64,000 nt of DNA, taken from Hyposmocoma kahamanoa. Taxonomy: Eukaryota > Arthropoda > Insecta > Lepidoptera > Cosmopterigidae. The stretch lies in assembly GCF_003589595.1 (NCBI RefSeq), contig NW_020653993.1, positions 9,071,358 through 9,135,357 of the forward strand, in the 5' to 3' direction. The translations under genes were made by a program, and so were the position numbers. Positions 21,729 to 32,805 of this stretch are shown here, piece after piece (the stretch's first letter is position 1; the number at the start of each line of letters is the position of its first letter). The notes beneath the pieces were generated by a model that was given only the letters and a program-made list of their open reading frames with translations, was not told the DNA's origin and did no database searches.

Positions 21729-22092
21729 GTATACGTATATGTCGGATTTAGAACCAGGGAGAGTAGGTGAAGCTGAATCCTGTTCGTCTGGCTCGTCCCC
21801 GCCTTCCATAACACAAATACAACTTCAGTTTGATATATATATGTTTATTTTCAATTTGTCTAATATAATTCAATCGGCCGTGCAAGTACACAACACTAAC
21901 AATAATACGGAAGACAATTACAATAGGAAGTGATTCAGGCATGATACTTCTCACTATTAGGACACGTGGACGAAACGGCGGCTGGAGCGAATGTAAACAG
22001 AACTCGTAACCGTCCAAACAGTGCCACCATCTGTCACTTGATTGACGGAGTGCGTTCGTACCACTAGGTAGCGAAATATCGGCGCAAATCAA
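21729..22092 (-). repeat. Possible LTR-retrotransposon remnant with a short acidic open frame
   Basis: On the minus strand a GC-richer block (22092 to about 21930) is followed by AATAAA-like sequence and then an ATG (near 21810) opening a frame that starts MEGGDEPDEQDSAS. This resembles the start of a gag or other acidic protein and is cut off by SINE-B sequence after about 35 codons. The layout suggests an LTR plus gag start, but no paired LTR or tRNA primer site was found. It could instead be the first exon of an unrelated minus-strand gene. Confidence 0.25.
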
Positions 22093-22956
22093 TTAATCAT
22101 CATCGTTTTGGGCACTGCCAATAGAGGGCGCTGATTTGCTTGACGTTTTTATAACTGCCAACAGCAAAGGCGCCGACATATATCATAAAAATGTATCATA
22201 AAAATAACAAAACAAAATATATTGAGATGATTGAGTGGGTCCAGTCATATCTTTAGAAACTTTTAAGTTCTGCGAAATCCAGGTTTTATGATGGATCCAA
22301 CTCCCCACTCTCGTGAATGAAAGGCATGCATTCTCCAACACTACTTACTTGACTTAAAATATTAAGGTTTGATCTAACATGACCGCACGCTATGGCACTG
22401 CATCTTTACTGCGACAATGCCCCGTGTAAAATAAACTTAGTTCAACACTTACTGTAAAAGTTCAAAGATTATCTTACTGGTTATATCTATACTGTTGGTA
22501 ATGCCCAGGGCTCCCGCCTGTTCTCCTCATTCAAAAGTAGATCAAGTGGGGGAGGACTCTGTTAGAGGCGGAGGAAGAGAGGTAATTAAATAAAGTTTCT
22601 TTGCACATAAATTGGAAGAGGTTTCACATTAGAACAGATAAAGTGTGTGAAAGATTTTGCAAAGTTATTATTTCTTATAGAAATTAATAATTGATACCGA
22701 TGACAGGAGATTAACTAAGTTAATTATTTACTTCCAAACATCGGATCAGTTCATTAATTTATACACGTTTCACTGTTGAGTCTGTCACTGTCTTGTAACT
22801 CAACACCATCAGCAGCAACTCCACTGTGTCGTTGTGACCATGGACCCGCCGATTGTCGATCCCACAATGATCAAATCCGAGTCGAAGGACCCGGTACATG
22901 GTTCTTCCACATGGGCCAATACGCGTTGGATTTATGTGGACTGTAAAAACATGATT
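22093..22956. other. Unassigned interval
   Basis: No gene recognised. Confidence 0.4.
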
Positions 22957-23290
22957 TTTTAAAATTTCAAGTAACGGGACGAACAAATCTTGCGGCCGTT
23001 GGTAAGCGACACGCCTACCTGGGAATTGCTCGCCCGTCTCTCAACCTGCATGCATGAAATTTGAAACTAGTATAAAAAATATAATTGTACATGCCATGAC
23101 AAAGCCTAAATTTAGAATTTCGGCCTGTGACCTGGGATAATTGAGGACAAAGATCACCATGTTAAGTCTATGGGAAACTAAGGTCACTGTTGCAGCTCCC
23201 TGGGACATAAGTTAACCTACACACCCTTTAAAACGGGAACACAGTAATGTTCATATTTACTTCCTGACAGGAGAAATAGATGACGTCGGG
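22957..23290 (-). repeat. SINE-B, split minus-strand copy
   Basis: Family 3' end at 22957-23035 ('acgggacgaacaaatcttgc', 'aagcgacacgcctac') and 5' half at 23195-23290 ('tgggacataagttaacct', 'cgggaacacagtaatg'). They are separated by about 160 bp of other sequence containing 'gcatgcatgaaatttgaaac', which resembles 27303. Probably an insertion. Confidence 0.6.
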
Positions 23291-23338
23291 GATGTCGCAA
23301 ATATACAAATATGTAGCATTCGTAAAAGAAACGTATCT

Positions 23339-23536
23339 GGGGGGCTACTCTCGATCTCCGTCTGACTTCCGTCCGAAACAATTACTGTCAAATAAGTAAT
23401 ATTCGACAAAATTAAAAGACAAGTATCCAGTATGAAGCTTCATTCGCATCACGCGTCTTTTCGTTTGTCAAGTATTGCTTATTTGGCAGTAATTGTTTCG
23501 GACGGATGTCGGACGGAGATCGAGAATAGACCCCCT
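23339..23536. mobile_element. Palindromic MITE (198 bp)
   Basis: Terminal inverted repeats near 60 bp: 'ctcgatctccgtctgac' / 'tccgtccgaaacaattactg' at the left are mirrored at the right ('cagtaattgtttcggacgga'). No coding capacity; target duplication unclear. Confidence 0.8.
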
Positions 23537-23544
23537 GCACTGCA

Positions 23545-23650
23545 CTAAACCAAATTTTACAAGAGAATGATTGAACGTCTTTACTTTGTTATTTTAATGG
23601 CTACGACTTTCAATTTTACACAGTAAGCATTGACTTACAATTATATGGAC
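23545..23650 (+). repeat. MITE-J, left part
   Basis: 'aaaccaaattttacaagaga', 'tacgactttcaattttacac'. The matching right part is at 23900-24090, so unrelated sequence may have inserted between them. Confidence 0.55.
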
Positions 23651-23899
23651 GTCGGGTCTGCGCTAAAAAGTGTCCGAACTTATAGGGCGTTAAAATCGTA
23701 TACAGAGCGTCATTCACGCTTTAGTGTTCGTTTGTTCGACTGACAACGAAGCAAGCAAAATTAGACAGTACTGCGATGACATTACAATTTAAATTCAACG
23801 TTTTAGCTTTTTCATATACCTTTACATGTCACTACGTTTAAATAGGTTGACTTGGGACATTTTTTTTCGTGGTTTTTGTATTAGACCCGCCGTCCATTT

Positions 23900-24090
23900 A
23901 TTTGTAAGTCAATGACAGTAAGCATTAATTTATGTTGTCTACGGAATGATATAAATAGATCTCGTAAATCGCGCTAATATGGTTGGTATGACATTTACGC
24001 ATATTTGATTTGGCCACTAATTTACCGAAATGGAAACTTATGATCCAATGCTAGTTACGCGTTATTGCACTATCCTCGACGATGTAGCGG
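23900..24090 (+). repeat. MITE-J, right part
   Basis: 'ttaatttatgttgtctacgg', 'cgcgctaatatggttgg', 'tccaatgctagttacgcg' and a degraded end 'cctcgacgatgtag' match 36470-36718. Confidence 0.6.
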
Positions 24091-24611
24091 CAGTACTTTC
24101 TGAGACGAAGTAAGTAACAAAGAGCTCTTGCTTAGTTTTTACTGTATGCTGTACACAAAAGTTCTTACAATGTTTATCTTTAGTGGTAAAGAAACTGATC
24201 AGGGCGAGCTCTCAAGATTACAGTTTCTACGTGAAAAGTTTAGTTTGGAGCTCTTTTCAGCACGCCCGAATCGACCTCGAGTTTCCGAGAACGAGCGCTC
24301 TCACGGCAATGTTGTCAGCACTTATTACTTAAAAGCATCAAGACGGTAATTCGATTGCCTCCAAATTGTGCCTCGTGACAATTTTTTTTTTCGGATCTAA
24401 TTTTTTTATAATGCCATAGTACCATGGTCATGGATCACCCTTTTCTAGAAGATCACGACCGCGGCTGCGTTTTATTATTAGAAATCCGCTCATTTTTGAA
24501 ACAGTTTTATTTAGTGATTATTGTAGCATATTTATTTTATTTTACCTGTTTATATTATCTTTTGACAACTAGGCATTCTTCATTTCATTATTGATGTTGT
24601 ATAGTATTTTA
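24091..24611. other. Unassigned interval
   Basis: The 24128-24349 frame has no recognisable domain. Confidence 0.4.
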
Positions 24612-24846
24612 ACTGCCTCCGTGGCCGAACGGTTACCATGCCGGACTGCCATGCAGAGGTCCTGGGTTCGATTCCCAGGCCGGGAGAAATATGTGTATGG
24701 CCTACATTTATTTCTCTCGGTGAGTTTGGGTGTAATTTGTTTTGTTGTTTTGTTGTGGTTGTCTATGTGTGTGTCCATGGCACCCGCGACACAGGGTTTC
24801 CCTAGTGCGGGGCTATGTTGAGTGTGTGCGTTATTATTATTATTAT
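24612..24846 (+). repeat. SINE-C, full length
   Basis: Reference copy. tRNA-like head ('ctccgtggccgaacggtta', B-box 'gggttcgattccc'), body 'ctacatttatttctctcgg', 'gtccatggcacccgcgacac', 'ccctagtgcggggctatg', tail (ATT)n. A small expansion of TTTTG lies near 24740. The head resembles a Leu/Ser-type tRNA but runs into SINE body without a 3' acceptor. Confidence 0.9.
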
Positions 24847-25626
24847 GTATCTATTAGAAAACTCTATCTGTCTTTAGTTTCAAGCTGCTTAAAAATTCTA
24901 TGGAGTCTTCCAGGTATTAATAGGCATCAGTTCGACAGAACTACTGGGAATCGTAAATCCAGTAGTTCTATCTACAGAACTGTACTACAGAACTAGTGTG
25001 AATAATCGGAACCAGCCGCAGCCGCATAATGTATACCAGCCGGTGTTATAGCGACAAAAGACAATAATTTAAATACCTTACCAATTATTTTTAATTTACC
25101 AAAAAACATTTCAAAATACCCTATATAAGATTTATTAAATAAAATAAAAAATATTAATAAGTATTTCTGCAGTTTTATGTCTGTTTGGGGTTTGTCATCA
25201 CTTCAACTCAATGCTTGTTTACAAATTTCTTAGGTTTTTGAGATTAGAAATGACTCTGTTTTGCAGATCTCTCTAAAGAACCCGAACAGTCGGTCCGTTT
25301 GAAAAAAGAAAAGAAACAAATATACGCGATTTGCATCCGAAAAATAGTTTCATTTTCAATGCTTGTTTGTTACAAAATATTCTGCTACGAATCCAATTGG
25401 AACATCCGTTGATTTGTATCCAAATAATCAATGGCGTACTTCTGAATATCTGAGCTTTGATATTTGGATTTGAATACTCTATCGGGAAATCAGTTCGTCC
25501 TACTTTTCTGTAACTGATCAATGCAAATATGAATTTCATTTATTTGAATGCTGAATAATATATGTATTTCATACCAAAGTTACCAGAAGATTTGGGCGTT
25601 TAAACGAAAATGTTTTCCATATAAAC
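24847..25626. other. Unassigned AT-rich interval
   Basis: No gene or repeat recognised. Confidence 0.45.
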
Positions 25627-25785
25627 AGTAGAGCCCCGTGTAAAAGAGTTCGTCCAGGGAAGTATTGCCGCGTTAACTATTTCTGCCGCCAAGCAGTAAT
25701 GTGAGTATTAATGTGTTCCGCTTTTAAAGGGCAAGGGTGCTGGTGAAATTACAGGCACATGGGACTTGTCTCAGGGTGACGTGCC
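25627..25785 (+). repeat. SINE-B, 5' half
   Basis: 'cagtagagccccgtgtaaa' to 'gggacttgtctcagggtgac'; the 3' half is missing. Confidence 0.8.
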
Positions 25786-26343
25786 AAGTTGTTAAGTGTC
25801 GAGCCCGCCATCTACAGAAATTAGTTCGTCAATGTGAATAATAATGCCATAAATAAAAATAAATCTCGTGTTCCGAAAACCTGTAACGACTTACTCTCGT
25901 TTTTCGTTATCAACACAATATTACAAGCTTTTTTAACATAATGTCTATGGGCTTAAACGATTTTGTGAGTTTCAAACAAAAAAGTGTTTAAGTGAAAAGT
26001 CCTTTTATAAGCACGCTTATTTAAAAAAGTACAACGTTTTAACGTTTAAAATTTATAAACAGTTTTTTACCGTTTCTAATATATAACACAGTTGAGTAAT
26101 TCCGGGATTTCAACGACCACTCATAGTTTATCCTTTGCAGTTTAGGTAAAATATACTCATCCTATTCCGATATCTGGTTGTTAGGCTTTGCTAAATAAAT
26201 TCATTTTATATTTATAATTCGCTTCGCGTTGAGCCGCTGTGTTTATTGCTCTCCAAGAAAATTGTTTTAAAACTCTCGCAACCCGTAGTTCTCTTGTGCA
26301 AAATGTAACAGCAGCAATAACCATGTTTTGTGAAAGCAGTCTG
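25786..26343. other. Unassigned AT-rich interval
   Basis: No gene or repeat recognised. Confidence 0.45.
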
Positions 26344-26466
26344 TAGGGCTAGCGCAACAGGGTGCTTGTGCGAGAGCGACATAAAGTGCGACATACTCGC
26401 AACATAGCAACATATCGCACATCTATGTCGCTCTCGCGTAAATCGCGTCATATTGTGCCAGCCCTA
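26344..26466. mobile_element. Palindromic MITE (123 bp)
   Basis: Ends TAGGGCTAGCGCAA and TTGTGCCAGCCCTA are inverted repeats; 'gagagcgacataaagtgcga' mirrors 'tcgcacatctatgtcgctct'. Nearly the whole element is one imperfect hairpin. Confidence 0.8.
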
Positions 26467-27565
26467 CTGTAGTTTTTTATCCAATTACTAACAAACTAGG
26501 TGATACTTTGATTGCTTTGTTTGTGTGAATGTTCAACGGCAAAGGAAATGGACTGAGATAGATAAGTATATGATAGTGTCACTACTGACTGTAGATTTGT
26601 AAATTATGTATTACAGTTTGCCCGACATTGCTGGAGAAGTGAATAGTGTAGTCTTCATTATCATTACCCCATTCGTTTAGGCCATAATTCGCCATACCGG
26701 CGCATATGACGAGTTGGGAATTTCATGTTTTCTAAGGGCAACGACACTTGGGATCTTCTTTGACATATAGATTATAAAACGACGCTTTCATTCAAACTCC
26801 TCACATCCTCAGAAGCCGTAAGTATCCGTGCATAGCAAAGGCTACTAGTGACCATCCGACTGTTACTAATTGTGCACTGTAGAAACAGAAAAATCCCCCA
26901 CCACCTGGTTTTATCATCTCTCAAGAGCTACTGTCATCAGGTTACTATCTGCGGTGGCCCGTGTGAAAGTCCTTGAATTGACTTCGTATACAAATAAGTC
27001 GCTGCAGAGACGAAATGTGTAAATGGTGGTTCAGGGATTCTAATCTAATCCAATGTGACTCTGGTGCCCTAACACGGCCCATGCAGCACTTGATTAAGTG
27101 CCTTTATGCCCTAAAACCTGTACGAAGGTGTATATCTCTATACGGTCAAGGTGGCAATACGCCATTCAAAGTCTATATAGGTATAAAGAAATGATACGAT
27201 AAGGAGAAGAATAGTGTTGTCCTCGTAGAAACGATGGATTTTTGTAGATTGACGGCACGGACGGCATGATTTCCGAACGAAATTACTATGTCGTAAATCG
27301 ATATGCATGAAGTTTGAAATTAGAACAGAAAAAAGTATATTTTTTGAGTTTAAAATTTTCTGTAATTGCAATAATTGAGGCTCTACGCGACCAGAGATTT
27401 GCACTCAAGGTGGCAATGTCCAGAGCCAACATAGGCCTAAAATAAAAGGTGTATCGACACGATAGGAAGAAGACATGACATGATGAAGCCGTTTCCTAAC
27501 GGGGTTACCGGCGCTCGACATGGGCTTAACAAGAAAGCATTCTGATAAAATCTGCAAGTCTTATT
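26467..27565. other. Interval with a weak internal duplication
   Basis: 'caaggtggcaat' starts two similar blocks at 27147 and 27404, about 257 bp apart, each continuing to a 'cgata.ggagaag'-like end. No gene recognised. Confidence 0.4.
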
Positions 27566-27772
27566 TTATCTGTAAATTTTCTCCAAGGAAACTCGTAGTT
27601 TGGCACAATTTGATTTACATGTATTACTGTGCGAATCAACAATATCCGCGCAACTCTTGTTACTACCGGATTTAATCAACATTTTGTGCAAGTTGAGAAA
27701 CTTCTTTTCATGAATTCCGTCGTTATCGGAGTTTGCAAGTTTCGAAGTGATTGCTTGCAGTTTGTGGCTCAT
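27566..27772 (-). CDS. Candidate small intron-nested ORF, 68 aa, unknown function
   Basis: ATG with A at -3 opens 68 codons (MSHKLQAITSKL...) ending ...SLEKIYR and TAA. Unlike most frames here it is not in a recognised repeat. It is hydrophilic, Lys/Asn/Ser-rich with four Cys (one pair as CKSNC) and uses varied codons. There is no membrane segment or signal peptide. No family recognised. It could be a nested single-exon gene, one exon of a minus-strand gene, or chance. Confidence 0.25.
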   Translation of the reverse strand: MSHKLQAITSKLANSDNDGIHEKKFLNLHKMLIKSGSNKSCADIVDSHSNTCKSNCAKLRVSLEKIYR

Positions 27773-28314
27773 TTTAATTAGATAACTTCTATTCGAGATC
27801 TAGTTTGTTCCCTTTTCCAATTTAGTTAACTGTTCTTTAAATGTATTGTTCGAGACTTTTCGGTGATTTCAAACGAATTAACTGCCAGCAATGTAAACAC
27901 CAAACCGTTCAAATGTATTCACACACACATGAAACAAGAGACAGCTGATTAGCACTTGCGTGTTGTTGTCAGCTTCTCATATGTGTTTTTTCAAGAATTC
28001 CACATTTATATAGCAAACGGCAATGAAGTGGAATTGTGCAAAAATACTTATTCCTTGAATGTTATAACTTGGGCCTTATAAAGGCGAGAGTGAATAGGCG
28101 TTATTTCCGTGTGCATATTCCATTTTTGACCTCATCTTCACGTTCTATCAGATAAAGTTGAAGTCAAATGTTCACTTATTTCTTAATATATAAACAAATA
28201 GAGCACGGGGCAGTGATACAATTAATCTATTCCAAAAAAAAAACAACACACATATGTTTATGAAGTACTCAATTACATAATATAATATATTCTTCTTTTT
28301 CTTATTATTAAGCC
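27773..28314. other. Unassigned interval
   Basis: Contains 'tgacctcatcttcacgttct', weakly similar to 1621-1660 ('cgacctcatcgtcattttcc'); possibly an old shared repeat. Confidence 0.35.
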
Positions 28315-28700
28315 GTTCTTAACCACAAAGGCCTCCTGCAGTTTTTGCTATCTTCCCGGTCTTGAGCAGTTTCTAACCACTTTGTTTCCGCCAGTGCTTT
28401 GATGTCGTCATACCAACGCATCTGTGGTCTTCCTCTTGGGCGATTTTCGTCTCGCGGTCTCCATTCTACCACTGCCTGGCACCAAGAGCCTTTCTTGTGG
28501 ACGACATGGTCAGTCCCACTCCCACTTCAATTTCGCAACCCGTTTAGTCACATCGCTCACTTTACTGTGCTCTCGGACTAATTTTTTTCTATTACGGTCC
28601 CCCAGCGGCCTTCTTTTCTTTCGATAGCTCTTTACGCTACCTGAAGTTTGTGGAGAACATAACATAATATAACAGGAAAAAACTACAATATTCACATGAT
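28315..28700 (-). pseudogene. Non-LTR retrotransposon ORF remnant (C-terminal end)
   Basis: Minus-strand pieces read RVAKLKWEWD, then after a frameshift EWRPRDENRPRGRPQMRWYD, DDI, TAQDR. This is the conserved C-terminal end of lepidopteran RTE/CR1-type LINE ORFs (consensus: WRP-R-RGRP--RW-DDI----W---AQDR-W). A further shift disrupts the last residues. 5'-truncated, with no reverse-transcriptase core present. Non-functional. Confidence 0.75.
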
Positions 28701-29314
28701 ACATACACAAGAATTAACTCTTCGTTATTGTTTCGCTTCCCGAATTTTTGAAAGCTGCGAGCGTTTACATTTTCAACAACAAATAAATACATAACAAATT
28801 CTGCTGCCGAGTATTACCGGTCCATATTTCTGCGTTGTATTTTTCCAATACATTTCTGAAAAATAACAAAAGTATTTTCCGAAAAATATTTCACAAAATT
28901 TTTAACCATTTGAAAATTTTCATACGATTCGCGACACTACTGACGAGTACCGTCTATTATGGTATATACCAAGAAATAAATCAGTATCAACCGTATAATC
29001 CGATGATACAGCGGCATTTGAGTTCACTTATTAATGCAAATTTTATTCCCCGTGGACACGAAATACCTGCCAAATCTTTTTCTCCTTTAACAAGTTACAA
29101 CCTCGTCAAGCCAAAAGTTGAAATATGAATTGTAAATTCGCATATCATTGGCTATTTCTAATGTTCTCCAATTTTTCTTTACAGGTAAGCATCTGTTTCT
29201 GCTCCGTGCCAGTTTTTTTGGTAATATTGGTGATACGCTTCTAGCGGGTGAGTGTGATTTTAACAAAATTAAGATAAAAATTTTGACAGTAAAACCATAG
29301 TAAAATGAGAGATT
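28701..29314. other. Unassigned AT-rich interval
   Basis: The 97-codon plus-strand frame (28835-29128) is AT-driven and has no recognisable domain. Confidence 0.4.
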
Positions 29315-29563
29315 TATGGTAACGCCTTACAAAGTTGTTACGTTGTGCGGCGCTTGTTTGTGGGCGAGACCGCCACGCGCCGTGTGGAGACATTCACCAC
29401 ACATTCACATAATATTGAAAGGCGCGTAGGGACGACCAGTGTCATTCAACGCAAGTGCATCGTGAGGTTATGCGAATGTGTGCATCCGGACACGGCGCGC
29501 GTGCATACATACAAGCCGCGCTGCTGCGTTTGTTTGTTGCGTGGAGTTACCATACTTATCTTA
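29315..29563. mobile_element. GC-rich palindromic MITE (about 249 bp)
   Basis: ATGGTAACGCC at the left and GGAGTTACCAT at the right are inverted; 'cacgcgccgtgtgg' mirrors 'cggacacggcgcgcgtg' less exactly. Its GC content could be mistaken for an exon, but the inverted structure and the related end at 11335-11398 argue for a transposon. Confidence 0.55.
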
Positions 29564-30099
29564 TTATACTTTGGTAAAACCGTTTATAAACTATACAATT
29601 TTTTAAAGTTTGGAAAGGAGCATCTTAATTGGAAGGTTCTATTCCACACTTGAGTTCAAGTTCAAACTACGTGTTAGGTATTCTTAATATGTGTGACATT
29701 TACAATGATTCATGTACATAAATGGTTTTTAATTTATCAGTAGCGAGGGATTTATCCGAGATTGATGCATGAGGGGAACTGATGCTTAGGCATATTCCAG
29801 TTTTCTTCATGAAAATAAAATAATTGCAATAAAATCCAAATTACTTCGGTTTATTTGTTTCAATTATATTTATGTTTTCTAAATAATTATTTCCCCAACG
29901 TAGAAAAGAGAGATACGTTTTATTACTAAACTTTAGTTTATTCAGAGACTAAGCACGAGCACAAAGACGAAGTATTTGTTTCTTCAAGCTATGTGTTTAC
30001 ACTCACAAACGACGCCTCGCGATATACCTATAGAAGGAAGCACGACCTGTGCACACACACATTAATGCTATAGTCACGCCTTAAGTGGTAAAAAAAATT
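29564..30099. other. Unassigned interval
   Basis: No gene or repeat recognised. Confidence 0.4.
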
Positions 30100-30600
30100 A
30101 GTTTATCTACTCTCGCGGGTTATCTTTACAGACGCACGTGTGACGATCGCGCACGTATCTCCTATAATACCTAGACAAGAAAATACTTATTCTACTCACG
30201 CGAGTTTTTGTCATTACGCGAATCATTTCTACAAGTTTGACCTTCCCGCGCGCTAATCCTGTAGTAGCGCCATAGTCGATGCACAAAAAAGTAATCATAG
30301 TTTATCTACTCTCGCGAGTTTTTGTCATCAATGGAGAGTTATCTCCACAGGCGTTAGCAAAACCATAACGCACGTTAAGGGTAAGTCTCAATCGATAGAC
30401 AGGAAAATACTTTGTGCACTTTCGCGAGTTTTTACCACCACTTAATTTATCTACACAAGTGTAAGAAAGATCATCGATGACATTATTGCTATAGTAGCAC
30501 TGTAGTCGGACAGTCGGTCGATAAAATAATTTATCTACTCTTGCGAGTTTTTGTCATCACTAAGAGCGGTTACCACGGCGACTTCCTCTGAGTCGCTAAT
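30100..30600 (+). repeat. Degenerate tandem array, about 115-bp unit
   Basis: Five 'tctactctcgcgagtttttg'-type motifs start near 30105, 30190, 30304, 30413 and 30531. Between them recur 'tatctccacag', 'gctatagtagcgccatagtc' and 'cgatagacaggaaaatac'-like blocks. Diverged units suggest an old local satellite. Confidence 0.7.
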
Positions 30601-30632
30601 AGTCTACCTTTTCACAAGCGATGCAAGCGTGA

Positions 30633-30672
30633 GACTGCATCGATACAAACGCGCGTTTGTATCGATGCAGTC
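30633..30672. repeat. Perfect 40-bp palindrome
   Basis: GACTGCATCGATACAAACGC followed immediately by its exact reverse complement, no spacer. Flanks continue with diverged copies of 'gcatcgatgcaatcgc' and 'aacgcgcgtttgcatcg' to about 30745, so it is one unit of a larger GCATCGAT-rich cluster. Confidence 0.9.
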
Positions 30673-30745
30673 GCATGATTGCATCGATGCAATCGCCTAT
30701 AAATCGCAAGTGTAGCGAACGCGCGTTTGCATCGCTGCCGTGTGT

Positions 30746-31235
30746 AACCAATCTTAACGCGATAGCAGCGCCATAGACGATATTTATACATATAATTATT
30801 TGGCGTTAAAAACCGAAATATAAAAACTTCAGTTATACACTAAATACAGTCAAGGCCTGAATAGAATTGATTAGATGATAATAAGCCCTAAAAGGAAACC
30901 ATAATTAAAACTTGGACAGTTAAGCCTGACCTACATGTAAGCCCGGGAATAAGGGTTGTCACACTGTTTTTTATTTTTTGCGTCAAAAGTAACATATCCT
31001 ATTTACCGGCGGATCGCAAAATATAACTGTATTTGGTTCCATTGCGTGCTAAATTTAACACAAACTTATAAAGTGGAATTTACAATGTGAAAGCTTTTCG
31101 GCATTGGAAACAAACATTCTAAAGTATAACTCCATGATTACTTGTTTCGGTACTTAATTTATTAATTTCTAAGTTTTTCTAAAGCCAAAGTATCTAAACA
31201 TGTTTCTTTTGTTCCATAGAAAATCTGCTAATAAT
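30746..31235. other. Unassigned interval
   Basis: No gene or repeat recognised. Confidence 0.45.
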
Positions 31236-31548
31236 CTCAGTACAGGGTACTAAAAAAACCGACCTCAAAAGTTTCTATTTGCCAAGTTTTATTGAAATCG
31301 GTTACAGGAAAGTGCGCGAAACCGGATTCATCCCCTAGTTTGCCAACCTGAGAGGTGGAATATTTTTTTCAAATTTAAATGAGACCATACTGAGGTATCC
31401 TCTTTCCAACAAAAAAGAATCATCAAAATCAGTTCATAAATGCCTGGAGTTATCGCGTAAAAAACATACAAAAAAAGCAACATACAGTTGAATTAAGATT
31501 ACATACAACATTACAACATACAATTAAATTTTTTGAAGTCGGTTAAAA
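31236..31548 (-). repeat. Rep-A copy 3
   Basis: Reverse orientation: 'cagtacagggtactaaaaaa' at the left, 'gaagtcggttaa' at the right. Short form with a small expansion before the right end. Confidence 0.8.
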
Positions 31549-32805
31549 TTTTCAATATCTCTGATAATATTTTGTCAAATTTCATAACTTCAAACAAACT
31601 AAGCTGTTTGCATACTTTTTGCTGTGTTATCAAGTGTATGATACATTATTAAGTAAGGAAGTAAGCTGCTAATCGTCACCACGTCTGAAATAACGTTATC
31701 ATAAAGAATATGTTATCAAAATAAATGCCAACCCTAAATATAATTAACCCTGGATCCGCTCGGGCGTGCCCTTTGAACACCTTAACATGAACTAATTAAG
31801 GAAACTTCATTTCCTATTGATTCAACAGGAACTCAATTTGTTGTCCATGACCTAATGTGATACCTACTCAGTAATCAAGGTCATTAAAAGTGGTTTGGCA
31901 TTGGAGCATGGGAGTCCTTCTATTTTCACACATTTTATTAGGTACCTATCTAGGTTGTCACGCTCGCCAGGCATTTTCACGGTTACTGCATCGCAACGCT
32001 CCATCACACAGTGCTTTTATTAGCCATTGTACACCCTTTCGCCCTCTTCTCTCAGTATCTGCCTGTATCTCGGTTATATCGACGGAATTACGGTAGAATT
32101 TTATCTCACGTGATGCGCCAGTAAAAAAATCTTGCAGAAAACAAGTGCAGATCGATCAAAGAAGAATTTAACATTGTCCGGGCAAAAAACATAACTCGAT
32201 AATTAGAAAAACAAGTGAATGTGGAAGGAGATATGAATAAAGTCAACTAATAAAACAAATGCGAACCGATACATTTAAATTAGATTTGAAAAAAAAAATA
32301 GACGTCACATTATTTTAAATAATATCAGCACTAGCGGTCTCCGTAAACATGCGAGGTTTCAAAATTATACATTTTGTGTAGTGAATCGCTTTTTAAATTA
32401 GATTATTATAAAATTTAAAAAAGAAACTTAAAAATATAGTGTCTTTTAAAATGAGTACAATAAAATATGCTTTTCTATAAGTCAAATCTTTTCTAAAAGT
32501 AGCCATCTAGAAAACAATTTCTCGTCGTATGCAATCGATATCAACGTTCACATTCAATGTTAAAATTGACACGAACATTGCTTGTAGCTTTATTAGAACA
32601 TTGAATTTACTGCATTGAACCATTATTACATACCGACGACGGGTCCGAGGCAATACTCAATAAGTGTGTGATTTTTCCTAAAATGAGTGTTCTACCTCAA
32701 TGTAGTGTGCATTTTAAAAAATTGAATATCGTGATGTTTTTGCTGTAGTGATAAACATGTATTTTTTGTGAAAATACTCCACTAATTTGATATTATTATT
32801 GGTCA
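31549..32805. other. Unassigned interval
   Basis: The 68-codon frame at 31890-32096 has no recognisable domain. AT-rich otherwise. Confidence 0.4.

Noticed and set aside
29345..29653. 102-codon Arg/Cys-rich exon in a GC-rich island
   Set aside because: The island has inverted ends and a related end at 11335, so it reads better as a MITE.
30100..30600. CRISPR array
   Set aside because: Units are diverged, spacers are related to each other, and the DNA is eukaryotic.
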